64,000 nucleotides of DNA from Rhizobium sp. BG4 (GCF_016864575.1 NZ_CP044125.1:1302001-1366000), one strand, 5' to 3'; positions 8,166 to 18,096 are shown, counted from the stretch's first letter. The notes: generated from the sequence alone by a model not told the origin. Numbers and translations are program-made.

Positions 8166-9034
8166 TACAAACCGTTCGGGAAATAGCGCAGGTAGATCTC
8201 CTGCAGGCGGCCGTTGCGTGACAACGCTGCCAGCGCATGGTCGAGCGCCGCCGTCAGGATCGCATCATTCCGGCGCAGCATGATGGTCATCCCCTCGCCC
8301 AGGAACTGTTCCGACGGGTACGGTCCATCGAAGAGCGAGCAGCATTTCGCAGAGGCCTGGGACGATACCCAGAAGGATAGCTGCAGCGCATCGGCAAAGG
8401 CGGCATCGGTCTTGCCATCCTTCAGAGCCGTCAACAGCGCTTCCTTGTTATCAAAGGGGACAGACTTGATCGCCGGGAAGTAGGCGGCGAGCATGGCTTC
8501 GTGCACCGTTCCCTTGACGACGCCGACCTGCTTTCCAGCGAGCGCCGCGGCGCTATTGCCCTTGATATCGGCCTTGTCATTGCGGGCGAAACGGGCGGGA
8601 AGCATCAGATAGGGACGCGAGAAGGTAAACCGGCTGCGCAGCTCTGGCGAGACGGCGAGCCCGGCAATGACGGCGTCGCCCTGCGAGGCTGCCAGCGCTT
8701 CCGTCATATCGGCGAAAGGCAGCGCCTGGATCTCGCATTTCGCGGCAATCTCCAGCTCATTGCAGATCTCGCGGGCCAGATCGACATTGAAGCCGGCAAG
8801 CTTGCCGTTCTGATCGGTAAAGTTGAACGGCGGAAAATCGACCGAGGTCAAAAAGCGCAGCCGCACCAGAGCCGAGAGATCCGGCTTGGCAAGGCGTTCG
8901 CGCGAGTCGAACAGCAGAGGCAACGCGGCAGACGGCTGCTGCGCACCGGCACTCAACGGCGAAAGCACAACCAGCGACAGCAGAAAGGTGAAGAATCCCT
9001 TAAAAGCTAGGGATGCAATTGAGGATTGTGCCAT
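8162..9034 (-). CDS. Orphan periplasmic solute-binding protein (amino-acid type, SBP_bac_3)
   Basis: A 290-residue protein with a signal peptide (about 1-31, ending SPLSAGAQQ). The family-3 binding fold follows: LRFLTSVDFPPFNFTDQNGK, LAGFNVDLAREICNEL, and the ligand-binding Arg in AVSPELRSRFTFSRPY. It should bind a polar amino acid or a related molecule in the periplasm. No permease or ATPase is adjacent, so it either serves a transporter elsewhere or acts as a sensor partner. The ATG at 9034 was chosen because the signal peptide begins there. The 3' end overlaps terB by three bases. Confidence 0.82.
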   Translation of the reverse strand: MAQSSIASLAFKGFFTFLLSLVVLSPLSAGAQQPSAALPLLFDSRERLAKPDLSALVRLRFLTSVDFPPFNFTDQNGKLAGFNVDLAREICNELEIAAKCEIQALPFADMTEALAASQGDAVIAGLAVSPELRSRFTFSRPYLMLPARFARNDKADIKGNSAAALAGKQVGVVKGTVHEAMLAAYFPAIKSVPFDNKEALLTALKDGKTDAAFADALQLSFWVSSQASAKCCSLFDGPYPSEQFLGEGMTIMLRRNDAILTAALDHALAALSRNGRLQEIYLRYFPNGLY

Positions 9035-9095
9035 TACTATCCAGCCTCGGGTTAGGGGCAGGGCGTCGCCGCTTCGGTGACGGTGTATCAGAGTC

Positions 9096-11000
9096 ATGCG
9101 TATCGGGGAATATGCGCCCGGCGGTGCCATCAATGGCGCACGGGAAAACCATGGCAGCAATACCCAGACTATCTCCGCCGCGGCGGAGGACGATGACCTG
9201 TTCCGCACGGAAGCGCGCGTTCTTCTGGAGCTCGGTATCGGCAAGCCGATGATCGCCGAGGCAGTGGCGCTTGCACGCGCCAACGGCACCTCGATCGAGG
9301 AACAGCTGCTGGCATCCGGCTGGCTTCTGCCGGAAAACTACTATGCCGGACTGGCGCGCATGCTCCGCCTGGACTTCGTCGAGACGCTGGATCCCGATCT
9401 GATCTACGATATCGACAATCTGGACAGCCAGCTGCTCGATCCCAGGATGCTCAAGCTCCATCACATGCCGCAAAGCATGAACGTGATCGTGCCGCAGGCG
9501 CGGCAGATCCCGGCGTTACAGGCGCGGCTCGCGGCGCGGCCGGACCTTCGCCCGCACATGCAGGTGACGACGCCTTCGGAAATGCGCCGGGCGGTCTGGG
9601 AGCGCGGTGCGCAACGGCGGGTCAGGCAGAGCGTCAATACGCTGTTTGATCGCGAGCCTGATATGAGCGCGCGCATCGTGCTGCTCGGCAAGCAGGGTTT
9701 TGTCGCAGGCGTTGCGGTGACCGCGCTTGCTGCCGGCATATTGGCAAGCGCTGACGTTCTGCTTCTTCTCCACCTCTTCGTCTCGCTATTCTATCTCGCG
9801 GCCATGGCGATCCGGTTTCTGGCGCTGGCAAAGCCCGCCCCGCGCTTCAATCTGCGCGCGGAAGAGAATGGACCGCTACCGATCTACACCGTGATGGTCG
9901 GGCTCTATCGAGAGGCGGCGGTCGCGGAACAGCTCGCCGCCTGTCTCAAGAGGTTGAACTGGCCGGTCTCGAAACTCGACATCAAGCTCGTCTGCGAGGC
10001 CGACGACCGCGAGACCATCGCGGCCCTCAAGGCGCAGGATCTCGGCCCGCATTTCGAAATCGTCGAGGTGCCCGCCGCCCGGCCGCGCACCAAGCCGAAG
10101 GCGCTGAACTACGCCCTGACATCCGCCCGCGGGAAATACCTGGCGGTCTACGACGCCGAGGACAGGCCGCATCCGGATCAGCTGCGCGAGGCCCATGCCA
10201 CCTTTCTCAGGTCGCCCGATGACATCGTCTGCCTGCAGGCGCCGCTGGTCATCGCCAATGCGCGCGACTCCTGGATCTCAGCCGCCTTCGCGCTCGAATA
10301 TTCGGCGCTGTTTCGCATGCTTCTGCCGGTGCTTGCCATGCTACGGCTGCCGATGCCGCTTGGCGGCACCTCGAACCATTTCAAGACCAAGATCCTAAAA
10401 GACGCCGGGGGCTGGGATCCGCACAATGTTACCGAGGATGCCGATCTCGGTATGCGTCTCTACCGTCGGGGTTATCGCTGCGGCGTTCTTAGCAGCCATA
10501 CGCTGGAGGATGCGCCCTCCACCGCCAAAACCTGGCTTCACCAGCGGACCCGTTGGTTTAAAGGCTGGCTGCAAACGTGGCTGGTGCTGATGCGCGATCC
10601 GGCCCAACTGTTGCGCGAGATGGGAATATCCGGGTTTGTCGTCTTCCAGCTTTTGATCGCCGGGATGCTGCTATCGGCTCTTGCCCATCCCTGGATGCTG
10701 TTCTTCATCGGCAGCTCGATCATCGATCTCTTCCAGCAAGACGCGGTCATGGATCCGGCGCATAGGGTGTTGCTTGTGATGGACAGCTGCAACGTGATCG
10801 CCAGCTACATTCTTTTCATCCTGCTCGGCCGGAAGCGCATGACGCCATGGGAAAAGCGTGCGCTTCGTCTGCGCTGGCTGGCATTGCCGCTCTACTGGAT
10901 GATGCTGTCGATCGCCGCCTGGCGGGCCGTCTGGCAGCTCCGCAGCAATCCGTTCTTCTGGGAAAAGACGCCACACGCGCCAAGCCGCAAAGCGGCATAG
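9096..11000 (+). CDS. Membrane family-2 glycosyltransferase with N-terminal T2SSE-N-like domain
   Basis: A 634-residue protein. Residues about 45-170 resemble the N-terminal domain of type II secretion ATPases (IAEAVALARANGTSIEEQLL, MLRLDFVETLDPD). Two membrane helices follow (about 205-250). The processive GT-A domain has VGLYREAAVAEQLAACLKRL, the DxD-like YDAEDRPHPDQL, TEDADLGMRLYRRGY, and the QxxRW motif (QRTRWFKGW). Four further hydrophobic segments finish it. The pattern is that of BcsA-like synthases that extrude a polysaccharide or glycolipid; the product is unknown. The start at 9096 lacks an obvious ribosome-binding site. Confidence 0.82.
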   Translation: MRIGEYAPGGAINGARENHGSNTQTISAAAEDDDLFRTEARVLLELGIGKPMIAEAVALARANGTSIEEQLLASGWLLPENYYAGLARMLRLDFVETLDPDLIYDIDNLDSQLLDPRMLKLHHMPQSMNVIVPQARQIPALQARLAARPDLRPHMQVTTPSEMRRAVWERGAQRRVRQSVNTLFDREPDMSARIVLLGKQGFVAGVAVTALAAGILASADVLLLLHLFVSLFYLAAMAIRFLALAKPAPRFNLRAEENGPLPIYTVMVGLYREAAVAEQLAACLKRLNWPVSKLDIKLVCEADDRETIAALKAQDLGPHFEIVEVPAARPRTKPKALNYALTSARGKYLAVYDAEDRPHPDQLREAHATFLRSPDDIVCLQAPLVIANARDSWISAAFALEYSALFRMLLPVLAMLRLPMPLGGTSNHFKTKILKDAGGWDPHNVTEDADLGMRLYRRGYRCGVLSSHTLEDAPSTAKTWLHQRTRWFKGWLQTWLVLMRDPAQLLREMGISGFVVFQLLIAGMLLSALAHPWMLFFIGSSIIDLFQQDAVMDPAHRVLLVMDSCNVIASYILFILLGRKRMTPWEKRALRLRWLALPLYWMMLSIAAWRAVWQLRSNPFFWEKTPHAPSRKAA

Positions 11001-11275
11001 ATTTCGATCCCGCGATTTTCGATTTCGTAGCGGCAAGCATCTCTTTTCTGTGGTTTGCCGCGCGCCGTTAGGGGCGCATTAAGCAATCTGGATTCTTATC
11101 AGCCGCGACGACACCGGCCCCCACACCGTCTGCATGATGCGCGCTCGTCTGACCTTTCCAGGGTATTTCGGAATGCCGCAAGAACGCAGCAGATTACAGC
11201 TGAGTTTCAAACATTGATTTCAATCTCTCGCCGCGCGCCAGCAACAAGCCGCGGCGAATGCAACGGGCTTTTTCC

Positions 11276-13300
11276 ATGCTCAAACATCTGAAAATCCGGA
11301 CAAAAATCCTCTCCGTCATCGCGCTTCTCGGGGTGATCACGATTGCCGGCGTGGGTTACATCATCACCGAATTCCGCCGGGCGGACGCCAATTACAGCGC
11401 CTTCATCGACCATGAAGCACTCGCCGCCATGCAGGGCTCGCGCGCCAGCGCCTCGCTGGTATCCTCCGTGCTGCAGACCTCGACGCTTGCCAATATGAAG
11501 CCCGATACGCCGGCCTTCAAATCGGCGCTCTCCAGCCCGAGCAAGATCCCGCAGGCGCGTGATCGCCTGCAGCAGGCGGCGGACCTCGTTCCCGCTCGCA
11601 AGGAAGCGATCGGTGAGCTCTTGAAAAGCATCGACGAGATGGAAGCGCTTTCGGCAAAGGTCGTCGAGGCGGGCAAGGCCGGTGACATGGGTGCCGCACA
11701 GCTGGCCTCCGCCATGATGGTCGCCAAGCTCAATGCGCTGACGCCGAAGATGACGGCCAATAACGATGCGATGATGTCGATGCTGAACGATGGCGGCGAC
11801 GCGCTCTCGGTCACCGTCAACCAGCGCATCAATATCTGCCTTGCGATCATCGCCGCCGCGATCGCCGCAGCCATCGCGCTCGGCGTGTACATGGCGCAGA
11901 TCGGCATCACTGCGCCGATGATGCGGCTGCGCGAACGGATGACCTCGCTTGCCGAGGGCCAGACCGATGCCGATGTACCCGGTCTCGACCGCAGCGACGA
12001 AGTTGGCCAGATGGCGGCAGCCGTCGCCGTCTTCCGCGACAATGCCGTCGAACGCCGCCAGATCGAGGCGCGCGCAGAGAGCGAACGCAATCTCAGCGAC
12101 AGCGAACGCCGCCAGCGCGAAGCGGAAAAGATCCGCGAAGCCAACGAGCTTGCCCGCACCGTCGACGAACTGGCAAACGGCCTGAAGCGCCTCGCCTCCG
12201 GCGACCTCGTCTCGCAGATCGATCAGGCCTTCCCTGAGCACCTCGAAGGTCTGCGCGCCGACTTCAACAATTCCGTCGGCCGCCTGAACCAGACGATGAA
12301 TGCCGTTGGCGCCAATGCCCGCGCGATCGGCGCCGGTGCCAACGAGATCCGCTCTTCGGCCGACGAGCTGTCGCGCCGCACCGAGCAGCAGGCGGCCTCC
12401 GTCGAGGAGACCGCTGCCGCCCTCGAGCAGATCACCACGACGGTCAGGGACGCGGCCCGCCGCGCTCAGGAGGCGAGCCAGCTCGTCACCCGCATGCGAG
12501 GCGGCGCCGAAAAATCCGGTGAGATCGTCCAGAAGGCGGTCAATGCCATGCAGCAGATCGAGCAGTCGTCGGTCGAGATCGGCAACATCATCGGCGTCAT
12601 CGACGACATCGCCTTCCAGACCAACCTTCTCGCCCTGAACGCCGGCGTCGAAGCCGCGCGTGCGGGTGAGGCCGGCAAGGGCTTCGCGGTCGTCGCCCAG
12701 GAAGTGCGTGAACTCGCCCAGCGCTCGGCCAATGCCGCCAAGGAGATCAAGTCGCTGATCACCAATTCCGGCACGCATGTGCAGACGGGCGTGGCGCTCG
12801 TCGGCGAGACCGGCAAGGCGCTCGATGCGATCGTTCACGAGGTGCAGGAGATCAACCAGCACGTCCACGCGATCGCCGAAGCCGCCCGCGAACAGTCGAC
12901 CGGCCTGCAGGAGATCAACACGGCTGTCAACACGATGGACCAGGGCACGCAGCAGAATGCCGCCATGGTCGAGGAAAGCACGGCGGCCAGCCACAGCCTG
13001 GCAACCGAGGCGGCCTCGCTCAACAACCTGCTCTCCGAGTTCCGCCTGACCGGCACCGGCGGCTTCGCCGCGGCAGCCCCGGCATCGGTAACCACCCGTC
13101 CGATCGCCTCGCGCCCCGCGCCGATCCAGCCGGCGACACCTGCCGCCAAACCCCGCCCGGCCTCAATCCGCGTCGCCAACTCTGCCACCGCAAGACCGGC
13201 GGCCTCGCCTGCCCGCGCGCTCGGCCAAAAGCTGATGAGCGCCTTCAGCGGCGGCAGCACCGCCAGCGAGAGCAAGGAAGCGGACTGGACGGAGTTCTGA
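11276..13300 (+). CDS. Methyl-accepting chemotaxis protein
   Basis: A chemoreceptor of 674 residues. Helix TM1 (about 9-27) is followed by a helical periplasmic sensor, TM2 (about 184-206), and HAMP segments (one after TM2, a second before the signalling domain near [19 protein letters not shown]). The methylation and signalling coiled coil includes the hairpin tip [20 protein letters not shown] with [18 protein letters not shown] Pro/Ala-rich tail ends in DWTEF, which resembles the CheR/CheB-docking pentapeptide NWETF. It senses an unknown ligand and controls CheA. The ATG at 11276 starts at the first membrane helix; 11258 is an alternative. Confidence 0.93.
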   Translation: MLKHLKIRTKILSVIALLGVITIAGVGYIITEFRRADANYSAFIDHEALAAMQGSRASASLVSSVLQTSTLANMKPDTPAFKSALSSPSKIPQARDRLQQAADLVPARKEAIGELLKSIDEMEALSAKVVEAGKAGDMGAAQLASAMMVAKLNALTPKMTANNDAMMSMLNDGGDALSVTVNQRINICLAIIAAAIAAAIALGVYMAQIGITAPMMRLRERMTSLAEGQTDADVPGLDRSDEVGQMAAAVAVFRDNAVERRQIEARAESERNLSDSERRQREAEKIREANELARTVDELANGLKRLASGDLVSQIDQAFPEHLEGLRADFNNSVGRLNQTMNAVGANARAIGAGANEIRSSADELSRRTEQQAASVEETAAALEQITTTVRDAARRAQEASQLVTRMRGGAEKSGEIVQKAVNAMQQIEQSSVEIGNIIGVIDDIAFQTNLLALNAGVEAARAGEAGKGFAVVAQEVRELAQRSANAAKEIKSLITNSGTHVQTGVALVGETGKALDAIVHEVQEINQHVHAIAEAAREQSTGLQEINTAVNTMDQGTQQNAAMVEESTAASHSLATEAASLNNLLSEFRLTGTGGFAAAAPASVTTRPIASRPAPIQPATPAAKPRPASIRVANSATARPAASPARALGQKLMSAFSGGSTASESKEADWTEF

Positions 13301-13318
13301 TCGGCTGAGCCTTAATAG

Positions 13319-13350
13319 ACGATGGGCGGCTCCGGCCGCCCATCGCAATT
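13319..13350 (+). terminator. Rho-independent-type hairpin after the chemoreceptor gene
   Basis: GATGGGCGGC (13321-13330) pairs with GCCGCCCATC (13335-13344) around a TCCG tetraloop, with a short CAATTT tail. It lies 19 bases after the MCP stop. The stem is strong but the T tract is weak. Confidence 0.65.
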
Positions 13351-13483
13351 TCAGAGCTACTTTTCGGCGATCGCTCAAGCCCCATCAGCAACCGGAAAGC
13401 GTGCCGAGACACTCAGGCGAACTTGCCCTCCGCACGGCTTTCGGCTACTTCCTAAGCCGATCTGATCGTGGAAGCAGCAGCCG

Positions 13484-14256
13484 TTGAGCCTCATCAAACT
13501 TCATTTCCGGGTCGTTGCCAGCCTTATCATCCGCGAGATGAACACGCGCTATGGCAACAAGATTGGCGGCTATATCTGGGCGATCGTCGATCCGCTCGCC
13601 TATATCGTCTTCCTGAGTTTCATCCGCCGCTCGCTCAGCGCCACGCCCCCCTCGGCGGCAGCGTCGCGCTGTTCATCTCGACCGGCTATCTCGGCTTCCT
13701 GTTTTACGTAAACCTGTCATCCTACGTTTCGTCGGCCGTCAAATCCAACAAGGCGCTGATGAACTACCCGCGCGTCGCGCCCTTCGACGCGATCGTCTCA
13801 CGCGTCGTGTTGCAGTTTTCGACCACGGCGGTGGTGACGGCGCTGACACTGTTCACACTGGCGGAGGGCCTCGGCGGCCTGCCCAGCGTCGATTGGCCGA
13901 CGATCATCGAAGCGGCAGTCTCGACCTCGATGATCGCGATCGGCATCGGCCTGATCAATGCCGGCCTGTTCGTTCGCTGGCCCTGGTACGAAGAGGTCTT
14001 CAGCATCGTCAACCGTCCCCTCTTCATCCTGTCAGGCGTCTTCATGCTGCCCGACGAGTTGCCGCATCCCTATTCGGATTACTTTCTGATGAACCCGCTG
14101 GTGCATTGCGTGATCTGGTTCAGGACGGGGTTTTATCCGGAATACCGGGCTTATGGGCTTGATAAGGGGTATGTTCTGGAGACGGGGATTTTGCTGATGC
14201 TTGTTGGGATGGCGTTGTTTACCATTCATAAAAAAATGATCAAAAACAGCGACTAA
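13484..14256 (+). pseudogene. ABC-2 polysaccharide-export permease (KpsM/RkpT-like), frameshifted
   Basis: The N-terminal part reads from a TTG at 13484 (SLIKLHFRVVASLIIREMNT, then RYGNKIGGYIWAIVDPLAYI) and the rest, from about 13651, is one frame over (LGGSVALFISTGYLGFLFYV through VLETGILLMLVGMALFTIHK). The join is a run of six C at 13646-13651; one more C would give an intact permease of about 258 residues with six membrane helices. KpsM-type permeases move capsular or O-antigen polysaccharide across the inner membrane with a KpsT ATPase, which is not present here. Either the gene is broken or a base was missed in the homopolymer. Confidence 0.8.
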
Positions 14257-14325
14257 GTCTTAGCCTCCGGAGGATGTTTTGAGAATCACAGAATTGGCCG
14301 ACTACGTTGATGACGAGGAAATCGC

Positions 14326-14913
14326 TTGTCCGTAGGCGAAAACTTACGTTTTGCTGCAAGCAGCATAATCTTCAATGAAAGAAACTCTGTCGCAAATATA
14401 ATAAGTAACGCGAATACTACCCAATGCACGATAACGATGAGCCGCAATTCCGAGTTAAGTATTGCTGAAGGCTACTCAATAAGCGGCAAAATAACCGTCG
14501 GACTGAACAGCAAAATCATCATAGGTATAGATTTCACCGTAACAAGCAATATAACTTTTCGCACCGTCGAATCTACAAAAATCGATATTGGTGACGACTA
14601 CCTCTTTGGGTCGGACATAATTATACGTACGACCGACGGTCACCCGATTTATAACGCACACACTAAAAAACGGATTAACCTTTCTCAAAGCATTACTATT
14701 GGCAAGCATGTTTGGATAGCCGACCGCGCGGTGGTTTTAAAGGGCGCGTCTCTCGGCAATGCGTCAGTACTAGGCGTTGGTAGCGTACCTACCAACAAGA
14801 TAGGTGCCCACAGCGTAGCTGTACGAAATCCGGCAAAAGTCGTCAAAAGCGACATCACATGGGAACGGAGTCCGAACATTAGAAGTGAAGAATTTTACTT
14901 TAATGAAGAGTAG
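14326..14913 (+). CDS. Left-handed beta-helix (hexapeptide) acyltransferase
   Basis: A 195-residue protein with hexapeptide repeats: ISGKITVGLNSKIIIG, IDIGDDYLFGSDIIIRTTDG, ITIGKHVWIADRAVVLKGAS and LGNASVLGVGSV, ending in RNPAKVVKSDI, as in WbbJ/CysE-like O-acyltransferases. The HP after TTDG probably holds the active-site histidine. It should acetylate a surface sugar. TTG at 14326 with GAGG upstream is the best in-frame start, but see the competing short frame from 14279. GC content here falls to about 35-45%, well below neighbouring genes, so horizontal transfer is likely. Confidence 0.75.
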   Translation: MSVGENLRFAASSIIFNERNSVANIISNANTTQCTITMSRNSELSIAEGYSISGKITVGLNSKIIIGIDFTVTSNITFRTVESTKIDIGDDYLFGSDIIIRTTDGHPIYNAHTKKRINLSQSITIGKHVWIADRAVVLKGASLGNASVLGVGSVPTNKIGAHSVAVRNPAKVVKSDITWERSPNIRSEEFYFNEE

Positions 14914-15030
14914 ATAGCTCTCAAGGCCGGAAACGCCGTTGGCAATTTTACGTTGCACCACCTTAGTTGGCGACATATAGGCGTACAGAGGACCGATTGG
15001 TCCGATGGTAGTAATAGCCGGGGGGTTACA

Positions 15031-17238
15031 ATGCCAGAAAATACTGAACCGCTAATTACAGCGATCATTCCAGTTCGCCTGTCAAAAGATAGCCTTTATG
15101 ATGAAGTCGAGCGCATTGAGCGAATTGCAAAAACGTTGCCGGCTGGCTATGAGCTTGTCATTGTTGACTACGGTACATCCGTCCAGCGCGCTCATGAATT
15201 AGCAACTGTCTCACAAAAGCATGGAGCTCGGTTAGTCAGAGTTGAGACCGAGGGACAACCGTTTAGCATCGGCGCAGCCAGAGATATAGGTACGCAACAA
15301 GCCCGAACACCATTGGTGGTGTATCACGACATCGACTTCCTTATGTCCACGGACGGATACAAGCGAGTCTTGATGGAATGCCGATTGCGAGGAATGCCAG
15401 AGAACGCCTACGCTTTTTTCGCGTTACCGGGCATATACTTAACTCAATCTTTCACCAGGCGATATCTTGAGCTTCATTCCGCTGGCGAAGGAAACTTCGC
15501 TGACCTTATGGCGCATGATGGCGTCATAAAGCACGATAGATCAGTCTACGACAGCCACACCTACGCCATCTCAGCAATTGTCGCTAATCGCTATCACTTG
15601 CTGGCGATTGGAGGGCATGACAAGAGTTTCACCGGACATGGTGCGGAAGACTTTGAGTTGATGCATCGCCTCAGCTCATATTACCGACGCGGACCAAGAC
15701 CAAGAGACTACTATCTAAATACTCGGAACAATTCCATTCTGAAGTATGAGGGGTTTCGGGCCTTCTACGCGCTCTACGGGATAGACGTCTTCCAACGAGG
15801 TGTTGCAATCGTTCACTTATGGCATCCTCGCAGGGAAGAGGCTGATTACGTAGGCACAAACAACCAAACGCGCGTATCGAAGAGCATGGCCGACTACGAT
15901 CGAGGGCTGACCTCTATATCTCCGCTGGAGGATATGAACTCGACGGAGATGACACTTGTGCTCGTCGATCCGAGCTCCATGCCATCGCGCGCACTTCGCC
16001 ACATATATCCGGCTCTGGGTCGGTTTCGCTCGATACCGGAAAGATCGTTCGCAGACGCGCTTTCGCTTAGCGACTTTGTAAAGGCAGAGGGATTCACCCG
16101 TGTCTTCTTCCTAAATCCATATGGCAATGCCCACCGTCTTTCACTCTACCAGGGCGTCAAGGCAGCCGGGATTAGATTTATAGCCTACGATCGCGGCGCA
16201 CTGCCGGACAGTTGGTTTTTTGATACCAAAGGTTTCTTGGGGGAGAGCGACTCATATGCCCGCACCGCTTGGGATCACCCGCTATCTGATCGCGACCGAG
16301 AGGCTATTCTTGACTGGTTCCAGGCGTTCAATCGTGAAGAGCAAACTCTTGAGATCAACGGTCCGCGAACCGGCGCGGATCATCTTCGCCGGAGTTTGCC
16401 GCTAGGGGATCGCAAGGTGATATTCGTTGCTTTGCAAAGACCTTCAGATACCGCAACGGTTTACTTTTCGGGCGCATGCAAGGATGCCGCAACATTTAAC
16501 GACTGGGTAGCGCAACTTGCAGCAACGTTGGATCCAAGAAAGTACGTGGTCGTTGTAAAAAAGCATCCGCTTGAGACGGTCAAGCCTGCGATCAACGGCG
16601 TCGTCTTCGCTGACGACAATGCCCATATCCGAGATCTGATCGACTTGGCGGACAAAGTTGTGCTGATAAATTCAGGAAGCGGGCTCATCGCGGCTGCCTT
16701 AGGAAAGCCAGTCATTTGCTGCGGTCAAGCCTTTTACCAGCATAGCGGATTTGCTTTCGCGGCAACTTCGCCAGCTGAACTGATCGAGCTGTCCACAGCC
16801 AGCCTTTCTGTTGACGACGAAGTAAAGCTGCGATTTATGAAATATCTTGTTTTCGACTATTATTCTTTTGGTAAAACAGAATACTCAAGCAAAGTCGAAC
16901 CCGATGGATCCTTGCGACGCCTAGCGACCAGAACGGCTTTCTCTGAGATTCGAGGTTTGACACCGACCCCCCTGCGACTGGGGGCGATCCCGAAAGGCCA
17001 CAGTCTAAACTCGCCGATCTTTCATTCATTTGGCGGCGCAAACGGCGTAAAAGCAAGACCGAAGCTTATGCCATTCTCTAGAAGAGCTCTGATGCCGATC
17101 GTGAGGCCTTTCGTCAGGGCTATCGGCAATCAGAAAGACCTACAGAAATTCAACGCAGATCCCGTGGCTTTCTTTGCTAGTCTTAGGAACCCGCTACACC
17201 GTAATGTTGGAGCGCTGTTATTTGGGACCGGAAAATGA
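15031..17238 (+). CDS. Fusion glycosyltransferase: GT2-like N-terminus plus KpsC/KpsS-like (Kdo transferase-type) C-terminus
   Basis: A 735-residue protein. Residues about 7-260 are a GT-A fold: ITAIIPVRLSKDSLYDEVER, the DxD motif in VVYHDIDFLM near 99, and GGHDKSFTGHGAEDFELMHR near 195-210, typical of polymerising capsule transferases. Residues about 310-640 resemble Capsule_synth (KpsC/KpsS) enzymes that add beta-Kdo: VVVKKHPLE near 510 and INSGSGLIAAALGKPVICCG near 545 followed by QAFYQHSGF. It probably builds or primes a capsular glycan. The ATG at 15031 is preferred over a TTG at 14953. GC is about 45-50%. Confidence 0.72.
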   Translation: MPENTEPLITAIIPVRLSKDSLYDEVERIERIAKTLPAGYELVIVDYGTSVQRAHELATVSQKHGARLVRVETEGQPFSIGAARDIGTQQARTPLVVYHDIDFLMSTDGYKRVLMECRLRGMPENAYAFFALPGIYLTQSFTRRYLELHSAGEGNFADLMAHDGVIKHDRSVYDSHTYAISAIVANRYHLLAIGGHDKSFTGHGAEDFELMHRLSSYYRRGPRPRDYYLNTRNNSILKYEGFRAFYALYGIDVFQRGVAIVHLWHPRREEADYVGTNNQTRVSKSMADYDRGLTSISPLEDMNSTEMTLVLVDPSSMPSRALRHIYPALGRFRSIPERSFADALSLSDFVKAEGFTRVFFLNPYGNAHRLSLYQGVKAAGIRFIAYDRGALPDSWFFDTKGFLGESDSYARTAWDHPLSDRDREAILDWFQAFNREEQTLEINGPRTGADHLRRSLPLGDRKVIFVALQRPSDTATVYFSGACKDAATFNDWVAQLAATLDPRKYVVVVKKHPLETVKPAINGVVFADDNAHIRDLIDLADKVVLINSGSGLIAAALGKPVICCGQAFYQHSGFAFAATSPAELIELSTASLSVDDEVKLRFMKYLVFDYYSFGKTEYSSKVEPDGSLRRLATRTAFSEIRGLTPTPLRLGAIPKGHSLNSPIFHSFGGANGVKARPKLMPFSRRALMPIVRPFVRAIGNQKDLQKFNADPVAFFASLRNPLHRNVGALLFGTGK

Positions 17239-17367
17239 TCGTGCGGTGGCGCCTGCGGCAGTCAGAGAGCCGAATTCGGATATTCGATTTAGTAGCTATC
17301 AGCTGCCATAGACAGGCCCCTATTCTAAAAACTCATTCAAGCACTCGATCTTACTGGATGCGAAAAG

Positions 17368-18075
17368 ATGGACGATGACGTAGACCCAAAATTCACCGCG
17401 AGCGCTACATCGACCATTCCTAAATCAGTCAATATTACATCACAAACTACTATCGAGCACCCCATTCACGTTGGTCCCGGCTGCGTGGTGATGGCCGACA
17501 GCATCGGTCGGTATTGCTTTATCAACGCAAACACGTGCATCTTTGACAGCGTCACAATTGGCAAATTCGTCACATTCGCGCGCAACTGTCAGATTGGCGG
17601 TGTCGAACATCCAATACACTATGTTTCAACGAGCTTCTTTCGGATATCTAAGAAGTGGTTTCCAGATGACCCGGTAGTTCAAGGCGCCGAAACTATCCCC
17701 AATAAAACACCAAAGAACAGAAAACGCTCGAATAAAATAGTTGTCGGTAGCGATGTTTGGTTTGGTGCGTCAAGCTTAGTATTGAAAGGCATCACGATCG
17801 GCGATGGTGCCGTAGTTGGAGCCGGGGCAGTCGTAACCAAAGATGTGCCGCCATACGCGATTGTTGCAGGAAACCCTGCCAAGATTATACGATACCGCTT
17901 TGATCATCAGACCATCAGAGACCTTCTTCGCCTCAGATGGTGGGACCGAGATATAGATATTATTCTGAAACTGCCGCTCGATAATGTTGAAAAGACCATT
18001 GCGCTTCTCTCGGAGATAGACGCCGAGAAGACCAAGCCAACGTCCATATTTTCAGTAAAGCGATGGCTTTCGTAG
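17368..18075 (+). CDS. CatB-related hexapeptide O-acetyltransferase
   Basis: A 235-residue member of the xenobiotic/CatB-like acetyltransferase family. Left-handed helix repeats include HVGPGCVVMADSIGRYCFIN and VTIGKFVTFARNCQIGGVEH; the His of GGVEHPIH is the likely catalytic residue. NKIVVGSDVWFGASSLVLKG, ITIGDGAVVGAGAVVTKDV and IVAGNPAKIIR complete the coil. It probably O-acetylates a capsular or O-antigen sugar with acetyl-CoA. It sits in the low-GC polysaccharide patch, 129 bases after the fusion glycosyltransferase, and just before tRNA-Gly. Confidence 0.82.
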   Translation: MDDDVDPKFTASATSTIPKSVNITSQTTIEHPIHVGPGCVVMADSIGRYCFINANTCIFDSVTIGKFVTFARNCQIGGVEHPIHYVSTSFFRISKKWFPDDPVVQGAETIPNKTPKNRKRSNKIVVGSDVWFGASSLVLKGITIGDGAVVGAGAVVTKDVPPYAIVAGNPAKIIRYRFDHQTIRDLLRLRWWDRDIDIILKLPLDNVEKTIALLSEIDAEKTKPTSIFSVKRWLS

Positions 18076-18096
18076 TTATTGGCGCAAAACGCCAAC

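Noticed and set aside
11207..12994. A 595-codon open frame on the strand opposite the chemoreceptor gene.
   Set aside because: It mirrors the MCP codon by codon, has no ribosome-binding site and no recognisable domain. Long antisense frames are expected in GC-rich genes.
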